Source: Deltaproteobacteria bacterium (GTDB lineage: Bacteria > Myxococcota_A > UBA9042 > PHBI01). Taken from it: 64,000 bases of DNA. The notes under the pieces are model-generated. The model saw nothing but the letters and a program-made list of their open reading frames with translations, was not told the origin of the DNA and searched no databases. The stretch is from positions 1,178,001 through 1,242,000 of the forward strand of contig JACKFA010000001.1 in the NCBI GenBank assembly GCA_020632715.1, written 5' to 3'. Both the position numbers and the translations under genes were made by a program. This document shows positions 47,284 through 56,500 of this stretch, piece after piece. Every line of letters begins with the position of its first letter. Position 1 is the first letter of the stretch.

Positions 47284-47933
47284 GCGCGGCGCTCGAGCAG
47301 GCGCTCCTCGGCGCGTCGGGGCCCGCCCGCCGGCCGGCCTCGCGCCGGCGGCGCGTGCTGATGGGCTTCGTCTTCGCGTGCTGGTCGCTCGCGGCGGTGG
47401 TGCTCGGCGGCACGCTCATGGCGAAGCACCTCGTGACCCTGCCGGCGCCGAAGACCGACGACGGCGCCCTCCTCGCCGCCGTCGACGGCCTCCGCGCCCC
47501 CGGCGAGCGCGGGCGCTGGATGGCCGTGCACTTCCTCTACAGCGAGTGCAACTGCTCGAAGCGGGTCATCGACCACATGGTCGAGGTCCCGCGCCGCCCC
47601 GACGTCATCGACAAGGTGATCCTCGTGGGCGACGGGTCGCGCCTCGCACCACGCCTCCGCGCGCACGGCATCGCGGTCGAGGCGATAGCGCCCGCGGACA
47701 TGACCGCGCGCTTCCACGTCGACGCGGCGCCGCTCCTCGTGGTGGCCGCGCCGGACGGGCACATCGCCTACCTCGGCGGCTACACGCGGCGGAAGCAGGG
47801 GCCGGACATCCAGGATCTCGCCATCTTCGGGGAGCTCGTGGGCGGCGCGCCCGCGCCCGAGGCGCTGCCCCTCTACGGCTGCGCGACCGCGAAGTCCCTG
47901 CAGGACATGCTCGATCCGTTCGGCATCCTCTGA
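47280..47933 (+). CDS. Membrane-anchored thioredoxin-fold-like protein with CxC motif
   Basis: 217 residues. One N-terminal transmembrane helix (MGFVFACWSLAAVVLGGTL) is followed by a domain with HFLYSECNCSKRVIDHM. The CNC sits where a thioredoxin CxxC would lie. A later strand, AAPLLVVAAPDGHIAYLGGY, resembles the cis-Pro/strand region of thioredoxins. A conserved-looking tail contains another Cys (YGCATAKSLQDMLDPFGIL). GTG start at 47280 overlaps the kinase stop (GTGA). The tight coupling suggests it supplies redox or metal input to the HPt-kinase. Function is inferred from fold resemblance only. Confidence 0.6.
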   Translation: MSAALEQALLGASGPARRPASRRRRVLMGFVFACWSLAAVVLGGTLMAKHLVTLPAPKTDDGALLAAVDGLRAPGERGRWMAVHFLYSECNCSKRVIDHMVEVPRRPDVIDKVILVGDGSRLAPRLRAHGIAVEAIAPADMTARFHVDAAPLLVVAAPDGHIAYLGGYTRRKQGPDIQDLAIFGELVGGAPAPEALPLYGCATAKSLQDMLDPFGIL

Positions 47934-47934
47934 G

Positions 47935-48444
47935 TCAGCCCGCGCTCCGGGTCGCCCATCTCGCGCGCTCGAGGCGATAGACCGCGCAGTCCGAGTCGCC
48001 GAGGCGCCGGTCGCCCTCCCACACGAAGCCGAGCCGCTCGTAGAAGCGGCGCGCGCCGGTGTTGGTCACGAGCGGGTCGATGATGACGGCGGTGACCTCC
48101 GGCGGGGCGAAGCAGCGCGCGAGCGCGAGGCGCATCATCTCGCCGCCGTGGCCCTGCCCGAGGCAGTCCTCCTCGCCGATCCAGATGTCGATGGCGCGGA
48201 GCCCGGGCCCGCAGTCGCCCCAGTAGTGGCTCTCCTCGAGCGCCGGGTCGATGATCTGGACGACGCCGATCGGCCGCCCGTCGAGCTCGGCGATGAGCTG
48301 CTCACGCCATGACGGCTCGCGCGTGAGCTCCGCGGGCCAGTCCCACGCGTCGCGGTCGGGGTCGCAGGCGATGACCTGCGGGGCCTCGTCCCAGCGCTCC
48401 ACGAGCGCGAGATCGTCCAGGGTGGCGGGGCGCAGCGCGATCAT
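47935..48444 (-). CDS. AAC(6')-like GNAT N-acetyltransferase
   Basis: 169 residues of GNAT fold. It is most like aminoglycoside 6'-N-acetyltransferases of the AAC(6')-I type. Shared features are an early WDEAP segment, GRPIGVVQIID, and GPGLRAIDIWIGEEDCLGQG. The acetyl-CoA loop is QGHGGEMMRLAL, followed by IDPLVTNTGARRFYERLGF. ATG 48444 has GGAGG five bases upstream; the stop lies two bases from the stop of the converging gene. Substrate is not proven: chromosomal homologues of this family in environmental bacteria may act on other amines. It carries no adjacent mobile-element marker. Confidence 0.82.
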   Translation of the reverse strand: MIALRPATLDDLALVERWDEAPQVIACDPDRDAWDWPAELTREPSWREQLIAELDGRPIGVVQIIDPALEESHYWGDCGPGLRAIDIWIGEEDCLGQGHGGEMMRLALARCFAPPEVTAVIIDPLVTNTGARRFYERLGFVWEGDRRLGDSDCAVYRLERARWATRSAG

Positions 48445-48506
48445 GGGGACCTCCGGGAGCGCCCGCCGACCAGACCGCGGCGCGCGCGGCCCTGTCAAAC
48501 ACCCGG

Positions 48507-49499
48507 TCACGCGGCGACGGGGCCGTAGGTCGCGCGCGCCCACGCGGCCGTCTCGGCGACGACGCGCTCGATCGGGGTCGGGGTCACGCCGAACGCCTCG
48601 CAGAAGCGGCTCGAGTCGAGGCGGTAGGGGTGCCGCCACTGGTACATCATCTCCGGGAGCTCCTTCGCCTCGGGGACGAAGAGGCCCATGACGCGGCAGA
48701 GCCACGCCGGCAGGGTCATCCAGCGCGGCCGCACGCCGAACGCGGCGGCGAAGCGCTCGATCCAGGCGCGCGTCGGCTCCGCCGCGGCCGTCGGGAGGTG
48801 CCACACGCCGCCGACCGCGCGGTCGGTGAGGCCGAGGGTGACGAGCGCGTCGGCGACGTCGGGGGCGAAGGAGTAGCTGTGGGGCATGTCGACGTCGCCC
48901 ATCGTCTCGACGGCGCCGCCCTTCGCGACCTTCTGCCAGTAGCGCTCACCGAAGAGGGCCTGCGTGACGCCCGGGCCGACGAAGTCGGCGGCCCGCCCGA
49001 AGGCGACCTCGATGTCGCCGCGGCGCCCGGCCGCGAGCGCGATCTCGTCGGCGGCGGCGCGGAGGGCGCCCTTCTTCGACACCGGGGCGACGCGCGTGTC
49101 CTCCGCGAGGCGGCCGTCCTCGGGCACCTCGTAGACGTAGAGGTTGCCGAGCACGACGAGCCGGCGCGCGCCGGCGGCGATGGCGCCGTCGACGATCCCG
49201 CGCATGAGCGGCGCGAGCTCGGTGCCCCACACGTGGTAGCGGGGGTTCGCGCAGTGGTAGACGACGTCGGCGCCGGCGAAGGCGCGGGCGGCCTGCGCCG
49301 CGTCGCGGACGTCGGCCTGCACGGTCTCGGCGCCGTCGGGGGCGCCCTCGGTGCTCGCGCTCCGGCGGACGATCCGCACGCGGAGACCGCGGGCGAGGAG
49401 GCGCGCGGCGACCATGGGGCCGATCTGCCCGCCGCCGGCGATGACGTGGAGGGGGGCCGCGGCGGTGGGGGTCGGGGTCGTCGAGGTCGTGCTGGTCAT
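48507..49499 (-). CDS. NAD(P)-dependent epimerase/dehydratase-like oxidoreductase
   Basis: 330 residues of the extended SDR/atypical epimerase family. The nucleotide-binding loop is HVIAGGGQIGPMVAARLLAR (GGGxxG). Motifs DVVYHCANPRYH and VVLGNLYVYEVPEDG follow, where the Tyr of VYEV may act in the site. A C-terminal substrate domain contains WMTLPAWLCRVMG. Substrate unknown. ATG 49499 was chosen because the upstream in-frame extension is Pro/Ser-rich with no match. It diverges from a lysR gene over 206 bp containing a palindrome, the usual arrangement for a LysR target. Confidence 0.78.
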   Translation of the reverse strand: MTSTTSTTPTPTAAAPLHVIAGGGQIGPMVAARLLARGLRVRIVRRSASTEGAPDGAETVQADVRDAAQAARAFAGADVVYHCANPRYHVWGTELAPLMRGIVDGAIAAGARRLVVLGNLYVYEVPEDGRLAEDTRVAPVSKKGALRAAADEIALAAGRRGDIEVAFGRAADFVGPGVTQALFGERYWQKVAKGGAVETMGDVDMPHSYSFAPDVADALVTLGLTDRAVGGVWHLPTAAAEPTRAWIERFAAAFGVRPRWMTLPAWLCRVMGLFVPEAKELPEMMYQWRHPYRLDSSRFCEAFGVTPTPIERVVAETAAWARATYGPVAA

Positions 49500-49582
49500 G
49501 GTCCGTGCTCCGGCGGTGGGTCGTGGGGACTCGGGCGGCGAGGTGTTCTCGTCCGCGGCGTCCGATGGGAGGACCCTAAGCA

Positions 49583-49611
49583 TTGCAACCGCGACGCGAA
49601 ATAGACATTAT
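49583..49611 (+). promoter_or_regulatory. Candidate sigma-70 promoter of the lysR gene
   Basis: TTGCAA at 49583-49588 and CATTAT at 49606-49611 with a 17-bp spacer, in the only AT-rich patch of the intergenic region. On the opposite strand GATAAT (49607-49612) could be the -10 for the epimerase gene. Confidence 0.4.
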
Positions 49612-49621
49612 CGCAAGCACC

Positions 49622-49639
49622 CGTTGCACCAGCGCAACG
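49622..49639. promoter_or_regulatory. Inverted repeat CGTTGC-N6-GCAACG in the epimerase/lysR intergenic region
   Basis: Six-base arms separated by ACCAGC, just downstream of the proposed lysR promoter. It is a plausible binding site for the LysR protein acting on both divergent genes. It does not show the T-N11-A core exactly, so the assignment is tentative. Confidence 0.4.
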
Positions 49640-49705
49640 ACCCACGGCGGCGCTCGCTCGGCCGGCGCCCGCCAGCCGTCGCGCGCCGTGTCCAGGAGCC
49701 CCCCG

Positions 49706-50641
49706 ATGCCGCAGGCGCTCGCCGATCTCGACTGGAACCAGGTCCGCGTCTTCCTCGCCGTAGCGCGCGCGGGGCGCCTCCCGGGGGCCGCGGAGCGCCT
49801 CGGGATGACGGTCTCGACGGTGAGCCGCCGCCTCGACCGGCTCGAGGAGGACCTCGGGCTCCACCTCTTCGACCGCAGCCACGACGGCACCGCGCCCACG
49901 GCCGCGGCGGAGGGCATGCTCCCGGCCGCGGAGGAGATGGAGCGCGCGCTCGCGGGCTTCGCGGCCGCGGCGGACGCGGTGGAGTCCACGGCGGAGGGGG
50001 TGGTCCGCGTCAGCACGCCACCCGGGGTCGCGGACGCGTTCGTGGCGCCGCTCCTCGCCCGCCTCCGCGAGAGCTTCCCGCGCGTGGTCGTCGAGCTCGA
50101 CGCGAGCGTCGGCTACGCGGATCTCACGCGCCGCGACGCCGACATCGCGATCCGCGCGCTGCGCCCGCGCAGCGGCGACCTCGTCGCGAAGCGCCTCACC
50201 GTGACGCGCGCGGCGGCGCTCGCGTCGCCCGGCTACGCCGCCGAGCTGGGCACGCTCGAGCGCGCGACGGACGCGCGCTGGATCGTCTGGGGGCGCGAGC
50301 TCATGCACATCCCGACGGGTCGCTGGCTCGCGACGCACGTCGGCGAGGGCCCCCACGTCGCGCTCCGCACGAGCCACTTCGCGAGCCAGCTCCGCGCCGC
50401 GGCCGCCGGGCTCGGCGTCGTCCTCGCGGCCGAGCCCTTCTGTCACGTCCACCGCCTGGTCCCGATCGCGTTCGGCCCCGCGCTCGCCGCCGCGCGCGAC
50501 GCGCTCCCGGTCGAGGAGCTCTGGCTCGTCGGCCACCGCGCCCTCCGCGCCGTGCCGCGGATCGCCGCCGTGTGGGGCTTCCTCGAGGACCTCTTCGCGC
50601 ACCCGGAGCGGCTCGCCGAGGCCGACCTCGCGCTCCGCTGA
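49706..50641 (+). CDS. LysR-family transcriptional regulator
   Basis: 311 residues. N-terminal winged helix: LDWNQVRVFLAVARAGRLPG and AAERLGMTVSTVSRRLDRLE, which is a good match to LysR. The effector-binding domain begins near residue 90 (GVVRVSTPPGVADAFVAPLL). ATG 49706 has AGGAG seven bases upstream; a longer open frame to 49583 would include the promoter region. It probably controls the divergent epimerase-like gene and itself. The inducer is unknown. Confidence 0.88.
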   Translation: MPQALADLDWNQVRVFLAVARAGRLPGAAERLGMTVSTVSRRLDRLEEDLGLHLFDRSHDGTAPTAAAEGMLPAAEEMERALAGFAAAADAVESTAEGVVRVSTPPGVADAFVAPLLARLRESFPRVVVELDASVGYADLTRRDADIAIRALRPRSGDLVAKRLTVTRAAALASPGYAAELGTLERATDARWIVWGRELMHIPTGRWLATHVGEGPHVALRTSHFASQLRAAAAGLGVVLAAEPFCHVHRLVPIAFGPALAAARDALPVEELWLVGHRALRAVPRIAAVWGFLEDLFAHPERLAEADLALR

Positions 50642-50716
50642 GGGGCGCGTGCCCTGGCGGCGGGGCTCGGGTGTCGTGCGGTCGAACGCCGACCGCTCGC
50701 CCGAGCGAGGACCGCC

Positions 50717-51841
50717 ATGCCCGCCCAGAATCGCCACCCCGCGCTCACCGCCTACCTCCTCGCCCTCTCCCTCGCCCTCGCCGCGCCCGCTTGCACGGGC
50801 CCGGGCGGCGGCGGCGGCTTCTTCCCGCAGGGCGACGCGAGCGGCGCCGACATCGTGGCCGGCGACGCCGCCGCGGCCGCCGTCGACGCGACCACGGCCA
50901 CGGACACGGACACGGGCTGCGAGCCCGGGGAGACCGGCTGCGACGGCGACGAGGTCGTCGTCTGCGAGCCCGGCGGGCAGAGCTGGAAGCCCGTCCTCAT
51001 CTGCCCCGGCGTCCAGACCTGCGCCGGCGGCGCCTGCTGCGAGCCGAGCTGCGACGGGCGCGTCTGCGGCCCCGACGGCTGCGGCGGCTCCTGCGGCACC
51101 TGCGGCGTCGGCCTCGCGTGCAGCGCCCAGGGCCAGTGCGACTGCGCGCCGAGCTGCGCCGGCCGCGAGTGCGGCGACGACGGCTGCGGCACGCTCTGCG
51201 GCACCTGCGGCGACGACGAGGTCTGCGCGGGCGGGGTCTGCGAGTGCGTGCCCGACTGCGAGGGGCGCGCGTGCGGTCCGGACGGGTGCGGCGGCTCCTG
51301 CGGCACCTGCGGCCAGGGCACGACCTGCGGCGCGAGCGGCCTCTGCGCGTGCGTCCCGAGCTGCGGCGGCCGCGCGTGCGGCGGCGACGGCTGCAGCGGC
51401 TCCTGCGGGTCCTGCGCGCAGGGGACGACGTGCTCCTCGGGCGGCCAGTGCGCGTGCGTGCCAGCCTGCGGCGAGCGCGAGTGCGGCGACGACGGCTGCG
51501 GCGGCTCCTGCGGCTCCTGCGGCGCGGACGCCGTGTGCAGCGGCGGCGCCTGCGAGGTGACCACGACGCCCGGCGCCTGCGACGGCACCTGCGACCTCCT
51601 CGACAAGCTCGCCGGCTTCCTCGGCGGCGGCTGCCCCGAGGACTGCACGACCTGCGGCGACCACGTGTGCGAGGGCCCCGAGACCCACGCGAGCTGCCCC
51701 GCCGACTGCGCCACGAGCTGCGGCGACGGGACGTGCGGGAGCGGCGAGCGCTGCACGGCCGACTGCCCTCAGTGCGGCGACGGCTGGTGCCTCGACCTCA
51801 CCGAGCTCCTGAGCTGCTCGAGCGACTGCCTCTCGTTCTGA
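50717..51841 (+). CDS. Cys-rich repeat lipoprotein
   Basis: 374 residues. Signal peptide and lipobox (LAAPAC), Asp/Ala/Thr linker, then about five tandem units. Each runs CxPxCxGRxCGxDGCGGSCG, then xCGxxxxCxxxGxC, with the first units at about residues 110-145. A C-terminal region has further Cys pairs (CGDHVCEGPETHASCPADC, CGDGTCGSGERCTADCPQC). Such repeats are common in myxobacterial surface lipoproteins and probably form stacked disulfide modules. Role unknown. ATG 50717 follows GCGAGGACC. It is flanked by lysR upstream and a converging TonB-like protein. Confidence 0.8.
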   Translation: MPAQNRHPALTAYLLALSLALAAPACTGPGGGGGFFPQGDASGADIVAGDAAAAAVDATTATDTDTGCEPGETGCDGDEVVVCEPGGQSWKPVLICPGVQTCAGGACCEPSCDGRVCGPDGCGGSCGTCGVGLACSAQGQCDCAPSCAGRECGDDGCGTLCGTCGDDEVCAGGVCECVPDCEGRACGPDGCGGSCGTCGQGTTCGASGLCACVPSCGGRACGGDGCSGSCGSCAQGTTCSSGGQCACVPACGERECGDDGCGGSCGSCGADAVCSGGACEVTTTPGACDGTCDLLDKLAGFLGGGCPEDCTTCGDHVCEGPETHASCPADCATSCGDGTCGSGERCTADCPQCGDGWCLDLTELLSCSSDCLSF

Positions 51842-51848
51842 CCCGCGC

Positions 51849-52271
51849 TCAGCGCGGCGCGCGCGGCGTCGCGCGGATGGCGGCCCTCACGGTGCAGCGC
51901 CCGCCGTCGGGTGGGCGCACGCGCAGCGCCTCCACCGCGCGTCGCACGCACGCCGCGACGCCAGCAGCGCCAGCGCTCTGGCGGGTCACCTTGGCGTAGT
52001 CCACGCGCCCGTCGTCCTCGAAGATGAAGAGCACGTCGACGACCCCGTCGGCGACGTGCCCGGCGCGGAAGCAGGCGGCGAGCGCCCCCGCCTCCTTCGC
52101 GAGCGCCGCGTTCGCGTGGCTCGCCTGGCAGAAGCCCTCGGCCGAGGTCACGGCGTACGTCAGGGCGAACGGCGGGTCGGGCGCGGCGGCGCTCGCGGCC
52201 TGGCCGGCGGCCGCGACGAGGCCTGCGAGGAGGAGGGCGCGGGCAGCGCGCGCGCGGCGCGTCGTCGTCAT
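51849..52271 (-). CDS. Secreted protein with TonB/AgmX-like C-terminal fold
   Basis: 140 residues. Signal peptide ends at AASA. The mature part has three cysteines and an alternating beta pattern (GVVDVLFIFEDDGRVDYAKV, ACVRRAVEALRVRPPDGGRC). This resembles the TonB-type or AgmX/PglI C-terminal domain also found at the end of the VIT-VWA protein. Expected to be periplasmic. I am moderately confident of the fold and cannot name the partner. It converges with the Cys-rich lipoprotein gene, with seven bases between stops. Confidence 0.6.
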   Translation of the reverse strand: MTTTRRARAARALLLAGLVAAAGQAASAAAPDPPFALTYAVTSAEGFCQASHANAALAKEAGALAACFRAGHVADGVVDVLFIFEDDGRVDYAKVTRQSAGAAGVAACVRRAVEALRVRPPDGGRCTVRAAIRATPRAPR

Positions 52272-52382
52272 GGCGGCTCCGGGAGCTGGCAGTGGCCGCG
52301 AGACACACGCGGCGCGAGCCGATCCCGACGTCCGAGGCCCGCGGTTCGCGCTACTTTTGCGGTCGGGACGTCGCGATCGGGG

Positions 52383-53528
52383 TCAGGGCCCCGCCGGGAC
52401 GACGAGCGGACGGATCGCCACGACGCCCTCGCCGAGCCACGCGGCCTTCCCCTGCCCGAGCACGACCGCGCGCAGCACCGACGTCGACTCCTCCACGTTC
52501 CACGGCTCCCCGCCCTCGAAGGACGCCGCGAACACCGCGGTCGTGAACGTCCCCGACGCCTCCGCCGGCCGCTCGGCGACCCACGCGACGATCCCGTTCG
52601 CGATGGACGGCCGCTGCCAGAGCTCGGGCCGGTCCCAGCGCGACTTCGCGAGGAGACGGTCCTCGGCGTCGCCGATGCGCTTCACGTAGATCTGGAAGTC
52701 GCTGTACTTCGGCTCGGGCGAGATCCCGCGCCAGTCGAGCCACACGACCTCGTCGCCGTCGATGGACGGCCTGAGCTGCTTCCCAGGGTCGGTCGTGACC
52801 ACGAAGGACCGCTCCGCGCCGAGGTCGTAGCCGAGGATGTCGGCGTTGTTCTTGGCCGGATCGCTGTCGTCGAGGTAGCGCCCCGCGTCCGCGTTGGTGA
52901 AGTCGGCCCACACGACGCGGTCACCGCTGACGGCCGGGTGGCTCTGCTCGACCGCGTCGCTCGTGAGCTGCCGCTTCGAGCTCGGATCGTCGACGTCCAT
53001 CACCCACACCTCGGCCTCGGTCGCCGTGTGCGGCGCCGCGTCACGCCCGATCCACACGAGCCGCTTCCCGTCGAGCCACGGCTGGTCCTGGTCCCCCTCG
53101 CCGCCGACGAGCAGCCGCGGCGTGCCGCCGTCGACCTCCACGGCCCAGAGATCGTAGTCCCCGCCGCGGTTGTCGGCCCACACGACGAGCCCGCCCGCGA
53201 GCGTCGGCTCCTTCTGGTCGCCCTCGGCGTCGACGAGCGGCTCCTTCGCGCCCGTCAGCGGCCGCACGATCCAGAGGTCGCCCTCCTCCGCCCACACCAC
53301 CACGCCGTCCTTCATCGCGAGGCCCGACGCGCTCTCGCCGACGGTCACCGACACGGTCCGATCCGCGTCCGCGCCCACGGTGTCCGCGGGCGCGAGCGTG
53401 TCGCCCCCGGCCGCGTCCTTCCCGGCGTCCGTCGCGTCCGGCACGGCCGGCAGCGGCTGCGTGTCACACGCGATCAGCGCTCCCGACGCCACCATCAAGA
53501 GCCCCAGCCCCAACCGTCCTGCTCGCAT
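52383..53528 (-). CDS. Lipoprotein with TolB-like beta-propeller repeats
   Basis: 381 residues. Lipobox LIAC, an Asp/Ala/Thr linker, then about six blades with repeated VVWADNRGGDYDLW-type and DLWIVRPLTGA-type motifs (WVDMGGDxDL/VVWADFTNADAG pattern). These mark a TolB/DPP-like six-bladed propeller that binds protein or sugar partners outside the inner membrane. It starts three bases after the stop of the kinase-sigma-54 regulator and is probably in the same operon. It may be the output or sensor partner of that regulator (inference). Confidence 0.75.
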   Translation of the reverse strand: MRAGRLGLGLLMVASGALIACDTQPLPAVPDATDAGKDAAGGDTLAPADTVGADADRTVSVTVGESASGLAMKDGVVVWAEEGDLWIVRPLTGAKEPLVDAEGDQKEPTLAGGLVVWADNRGGDYDLWAVEVDGGTPRLLVGGEGDQDQPWLDGKRLVWIGRDAAPHTATEAEVWVMDVDDPSSKRQLTSDAVEQSHPAVSGDRVVWADFTNADAGRYLDDSDPAKNNADILGYDLGAERSFVVTTDPGKQLRPSIDGDEVVWLDWRGISPEPKYSDFQIYVKRIGDAEDRLLAKSRWDRPELWQRPSIANGIVAWVAERPAEASGTFTTAVFAASFEGGEPWNVEESTSVLRAVVLGQGKAAWLGEGVVAIRPLVVPAGP

Positions 53529-53531
53529 CGC

Positions 53532-56500
53532 TCAGCTCTCCCCTCGGCGCTTCTTCGCCTCGCTCCGGATGGTACCGACATCGATCCCGTGACGCTCGAT
53601 CTTCGCGTCGAGCCCGGGCCGCGAGAGCCCGAGGGCCCGCGCCGCCTGCGACTTCTTGCCCGCCGACTTCGCGAGGGCGTCGAGGATCACCTGCTTCTCG
53701 ACGCGCGCGAGCACGTCGGCGAGCTGCTCGCCATCCCCCGCGCGGCCGACCTCCCCCGCGCGGCGCCCGGACGCCGTCGCTCCCGCGACCCGCGGCGAGA
53801 GGTGCGCGACGCCGATGCGGTCCCCGTCCGCGAGGACCGCCGCGCGCACGATCTCGTTGTCGAGCTCGCGCACGTTCCCTGGCCAGTCGTGGGCGAGGAG
53901 GCGATCGACGGCCTCTGGCGCGAGCTTCAGCGCTCGCCCCGTGCGCGCGCGGTGCGCCTCGAGGAAGCGGAGGGCGAGCGGCAGGATGTCGTCCTTGCGC
54001 TCGCGCAGCGGCGGCACGGGGATCGTGACGACCGCGATCCGGTAGAAGAGGTCCTCGCGGAACGTCCCCTCGCGCACCATCTGCGCGAGATCGCGGTTCG
54101 TGGCGCAGACGAGGCGGAAGTCGGCCTCGACCTCGCGCTGCGCGCCGACCGGCCGGAAGCGCTTCTCCTGGAGGGCGCGCAGGAGCTTCACCTGCTGCTC
54201 GAGCGGCAGCTCGCCGACCTCGTCGAGGAAGAGCGTGCCGCCATCGGCGAGCTCGAGGAGCCCCTGCTTCGGCTGGCTCGCGCCGGTGAACGCGCCGCGG
54301 ACGTGCCCGAAGAACACGCTCTCGACGAGGTCGGGCGGGATGGCGCCGCAGTTCTCCGCGACGAAGCGGCGCCGCGCGCGCGGCCCGTTCACGTGGAGCG
54401 CGCGGGCGAGGAGCTCCTTCCCGACGCCGCTCTCGCCCTGGACGAGCACGGGGACGTCGGTGTCCGTGACCTTGTCGAGCATGCGCAGCACCTTCGCGAA
54501 GGCGCGGCTCCGGTGCTCGATGTGGTCGTAGTCGTAGCGGAGGGCGAGCTCGCTCCGCGACTGCTCGAGCTGGTCGCGGAGGCTCGTGACCTCGTCGCGG
54601 CGGGCCTCGCGCTCGGCCGCGAGCGCCCCCTCGAGGCGCGTGACCTCGGCCTCGAGCGCTGAGGCCCGCGTCCGCGCCCGATCCCGGTCGAGCGCGAGCG
54701 CCGCGCACGCGACCGTCGGCGCGATCGCGCTCGCCGCCTGCTCCTTCTCCGCGAACGGGGCGGCGCCGCGGCTCCAGGCGAGGAAGAGGGAGCCGACGGG
54801 GGCGCCGTCGCCGACCGCGAGCGGGACGCCCAGCGCCTCGAGGCCGCCGTCGCGGCCGGCGCCGACGAACGGGCCGTCGCCGCGCCGGAGGCCGCGCGCG
54901 AGCGGGAGGAAGCGCTCCGGGGCGCCGCCGTCGTCCCCCGCGCGCGCGACGATCACGGCGTCGTCGCCGTCATAGCCGACGACCTCGCAACGGCCGGCGC
55001 CCGTGGCCTGCGCGAGCGCCCGCGCCCAGCCCGACGGGGCGGCGAAGTCGGCGGGCGCGAGCGCGTCGAGGGTCGCGAGGGTGAGGGACTGCGCGAGGGA
55101 CAAGGGGCGGCCTCCAGGGGCGGCCGGCGCGGCGCCGGCGTCGGGTTGACCGAGCACGAAGCGTGCCAGCGACAAGGCGGCGCCGAGGTCGAGGGCGCGC
55201 GCGAGCGCGGCGGTCGGCGGGGCGGCGTCGGCGAGGACCTCGCGCGCCGCGGCGCGACGGGCGTCGAGCGTGGCCGCGGCCCGCGCCCTGAGCCGCTCCG
55301 CGAGCGCCTCTTCGCCGACGACCCGGCCGACTCGACGGCGAGGCCGAGGCCGAGCGTGGCGCTCGGCGCGCGCGCGCGTCGGGCGCGAGCGCGTCGTCGA
55401 GCCGCTCGAGGGCGGCGCGGGCGTCGGCCCAGCGCCCGTCGCGCGGCGGCGACGGCGGCGACGCACGCCGCGACGAGGGCGCGCGCCCCTGCTCGGGGAG
55501 GCCGCGCAGCGCGGTGACGGCGTCGTCGCCGAGCGCCGCGGGCGCTCGCCGCCGGCGCGTATCCAGGCGAGGCAAGCGAGCGGGAGGGCGTCCCCGAGGA
55601 CCGCCGAGAGCCCGCGTGCCGCGGCGTCTTCGGCGGTCTCCCCGGCGAGGAGCGCGGCGCCGGCGGCGTCACCGGCGGCGAGGCGGGCCTTGGCGCGCAC
55701 GGTGGCGGTGTCGGCGGCGAGGAGGGTCGCGGCGACCGGCACGGCCGCGAGCGCCGCGAGCGCCGCCTCGGCGGCGTCCACCGCGCCGAGGTCGAGCGCG
55801 AGCTGCGCGCTCGCGAGGTGCCCCATGGCGCGCCCATGCGGTCGCCGATCCGCTCGGCGAGCGCCAGGGCGCCGGCGGTCTCGCGCCACGCCTCGACGAG
55901 GCGCCCGAGCTCGCGCAGCGCGAGGCCGCGGTTGCTGCGCGCGATCCGCTCCCCCCGCCGGTCGCCGAGGGCGGCCTTGGCCGCGGCGCTCCGAGCCCAG
56001 GCCGCGGCCGCCGCCGCGAAGTCGCCGGTCTGGTAGCGGACGATCCCGAGGTTGTTCGCGACGCGCCCGACGGCGTGGTCGTCGCCGGCCGCCTCGGCGA
56101 GCCGCGCCGCGGCCTCGAGGGCGTCGCCGGCCTCGGCGTGGCGCCCGGCGACCGTCAGCGCCGTGCCTCGCGCGAGGGCGACGTCGAGCTCGGCGCCGGC
56201 CGGGAGCGGCGCCCCGGCGGCGGTCTTCACGGCGGCCTCGACGGCGGCGGCCGCGGCGAGAGCGTCCTCGGGGACACCCTGGCGGAGGGCGCCGCGGGCG
56301 GCGAGGAGGCTCACGCGCAGGGCGCTCGCGCCGTCGCCGCTCCCGGCGGCGGCCTCCCGCGCGAGCGCGACGGCCGCGTCGAGCTCCGCGAGGAGCCCGG
56401 CCGCGTCGAGCGCGCGACCGGCGCGCTCGGCGGCGTCGTCGAGGGCGGCGGCGGTCAGGCCGGCGGCGAGCGCGGACCGGGCGGCGGCCGTCCAGGCGAG

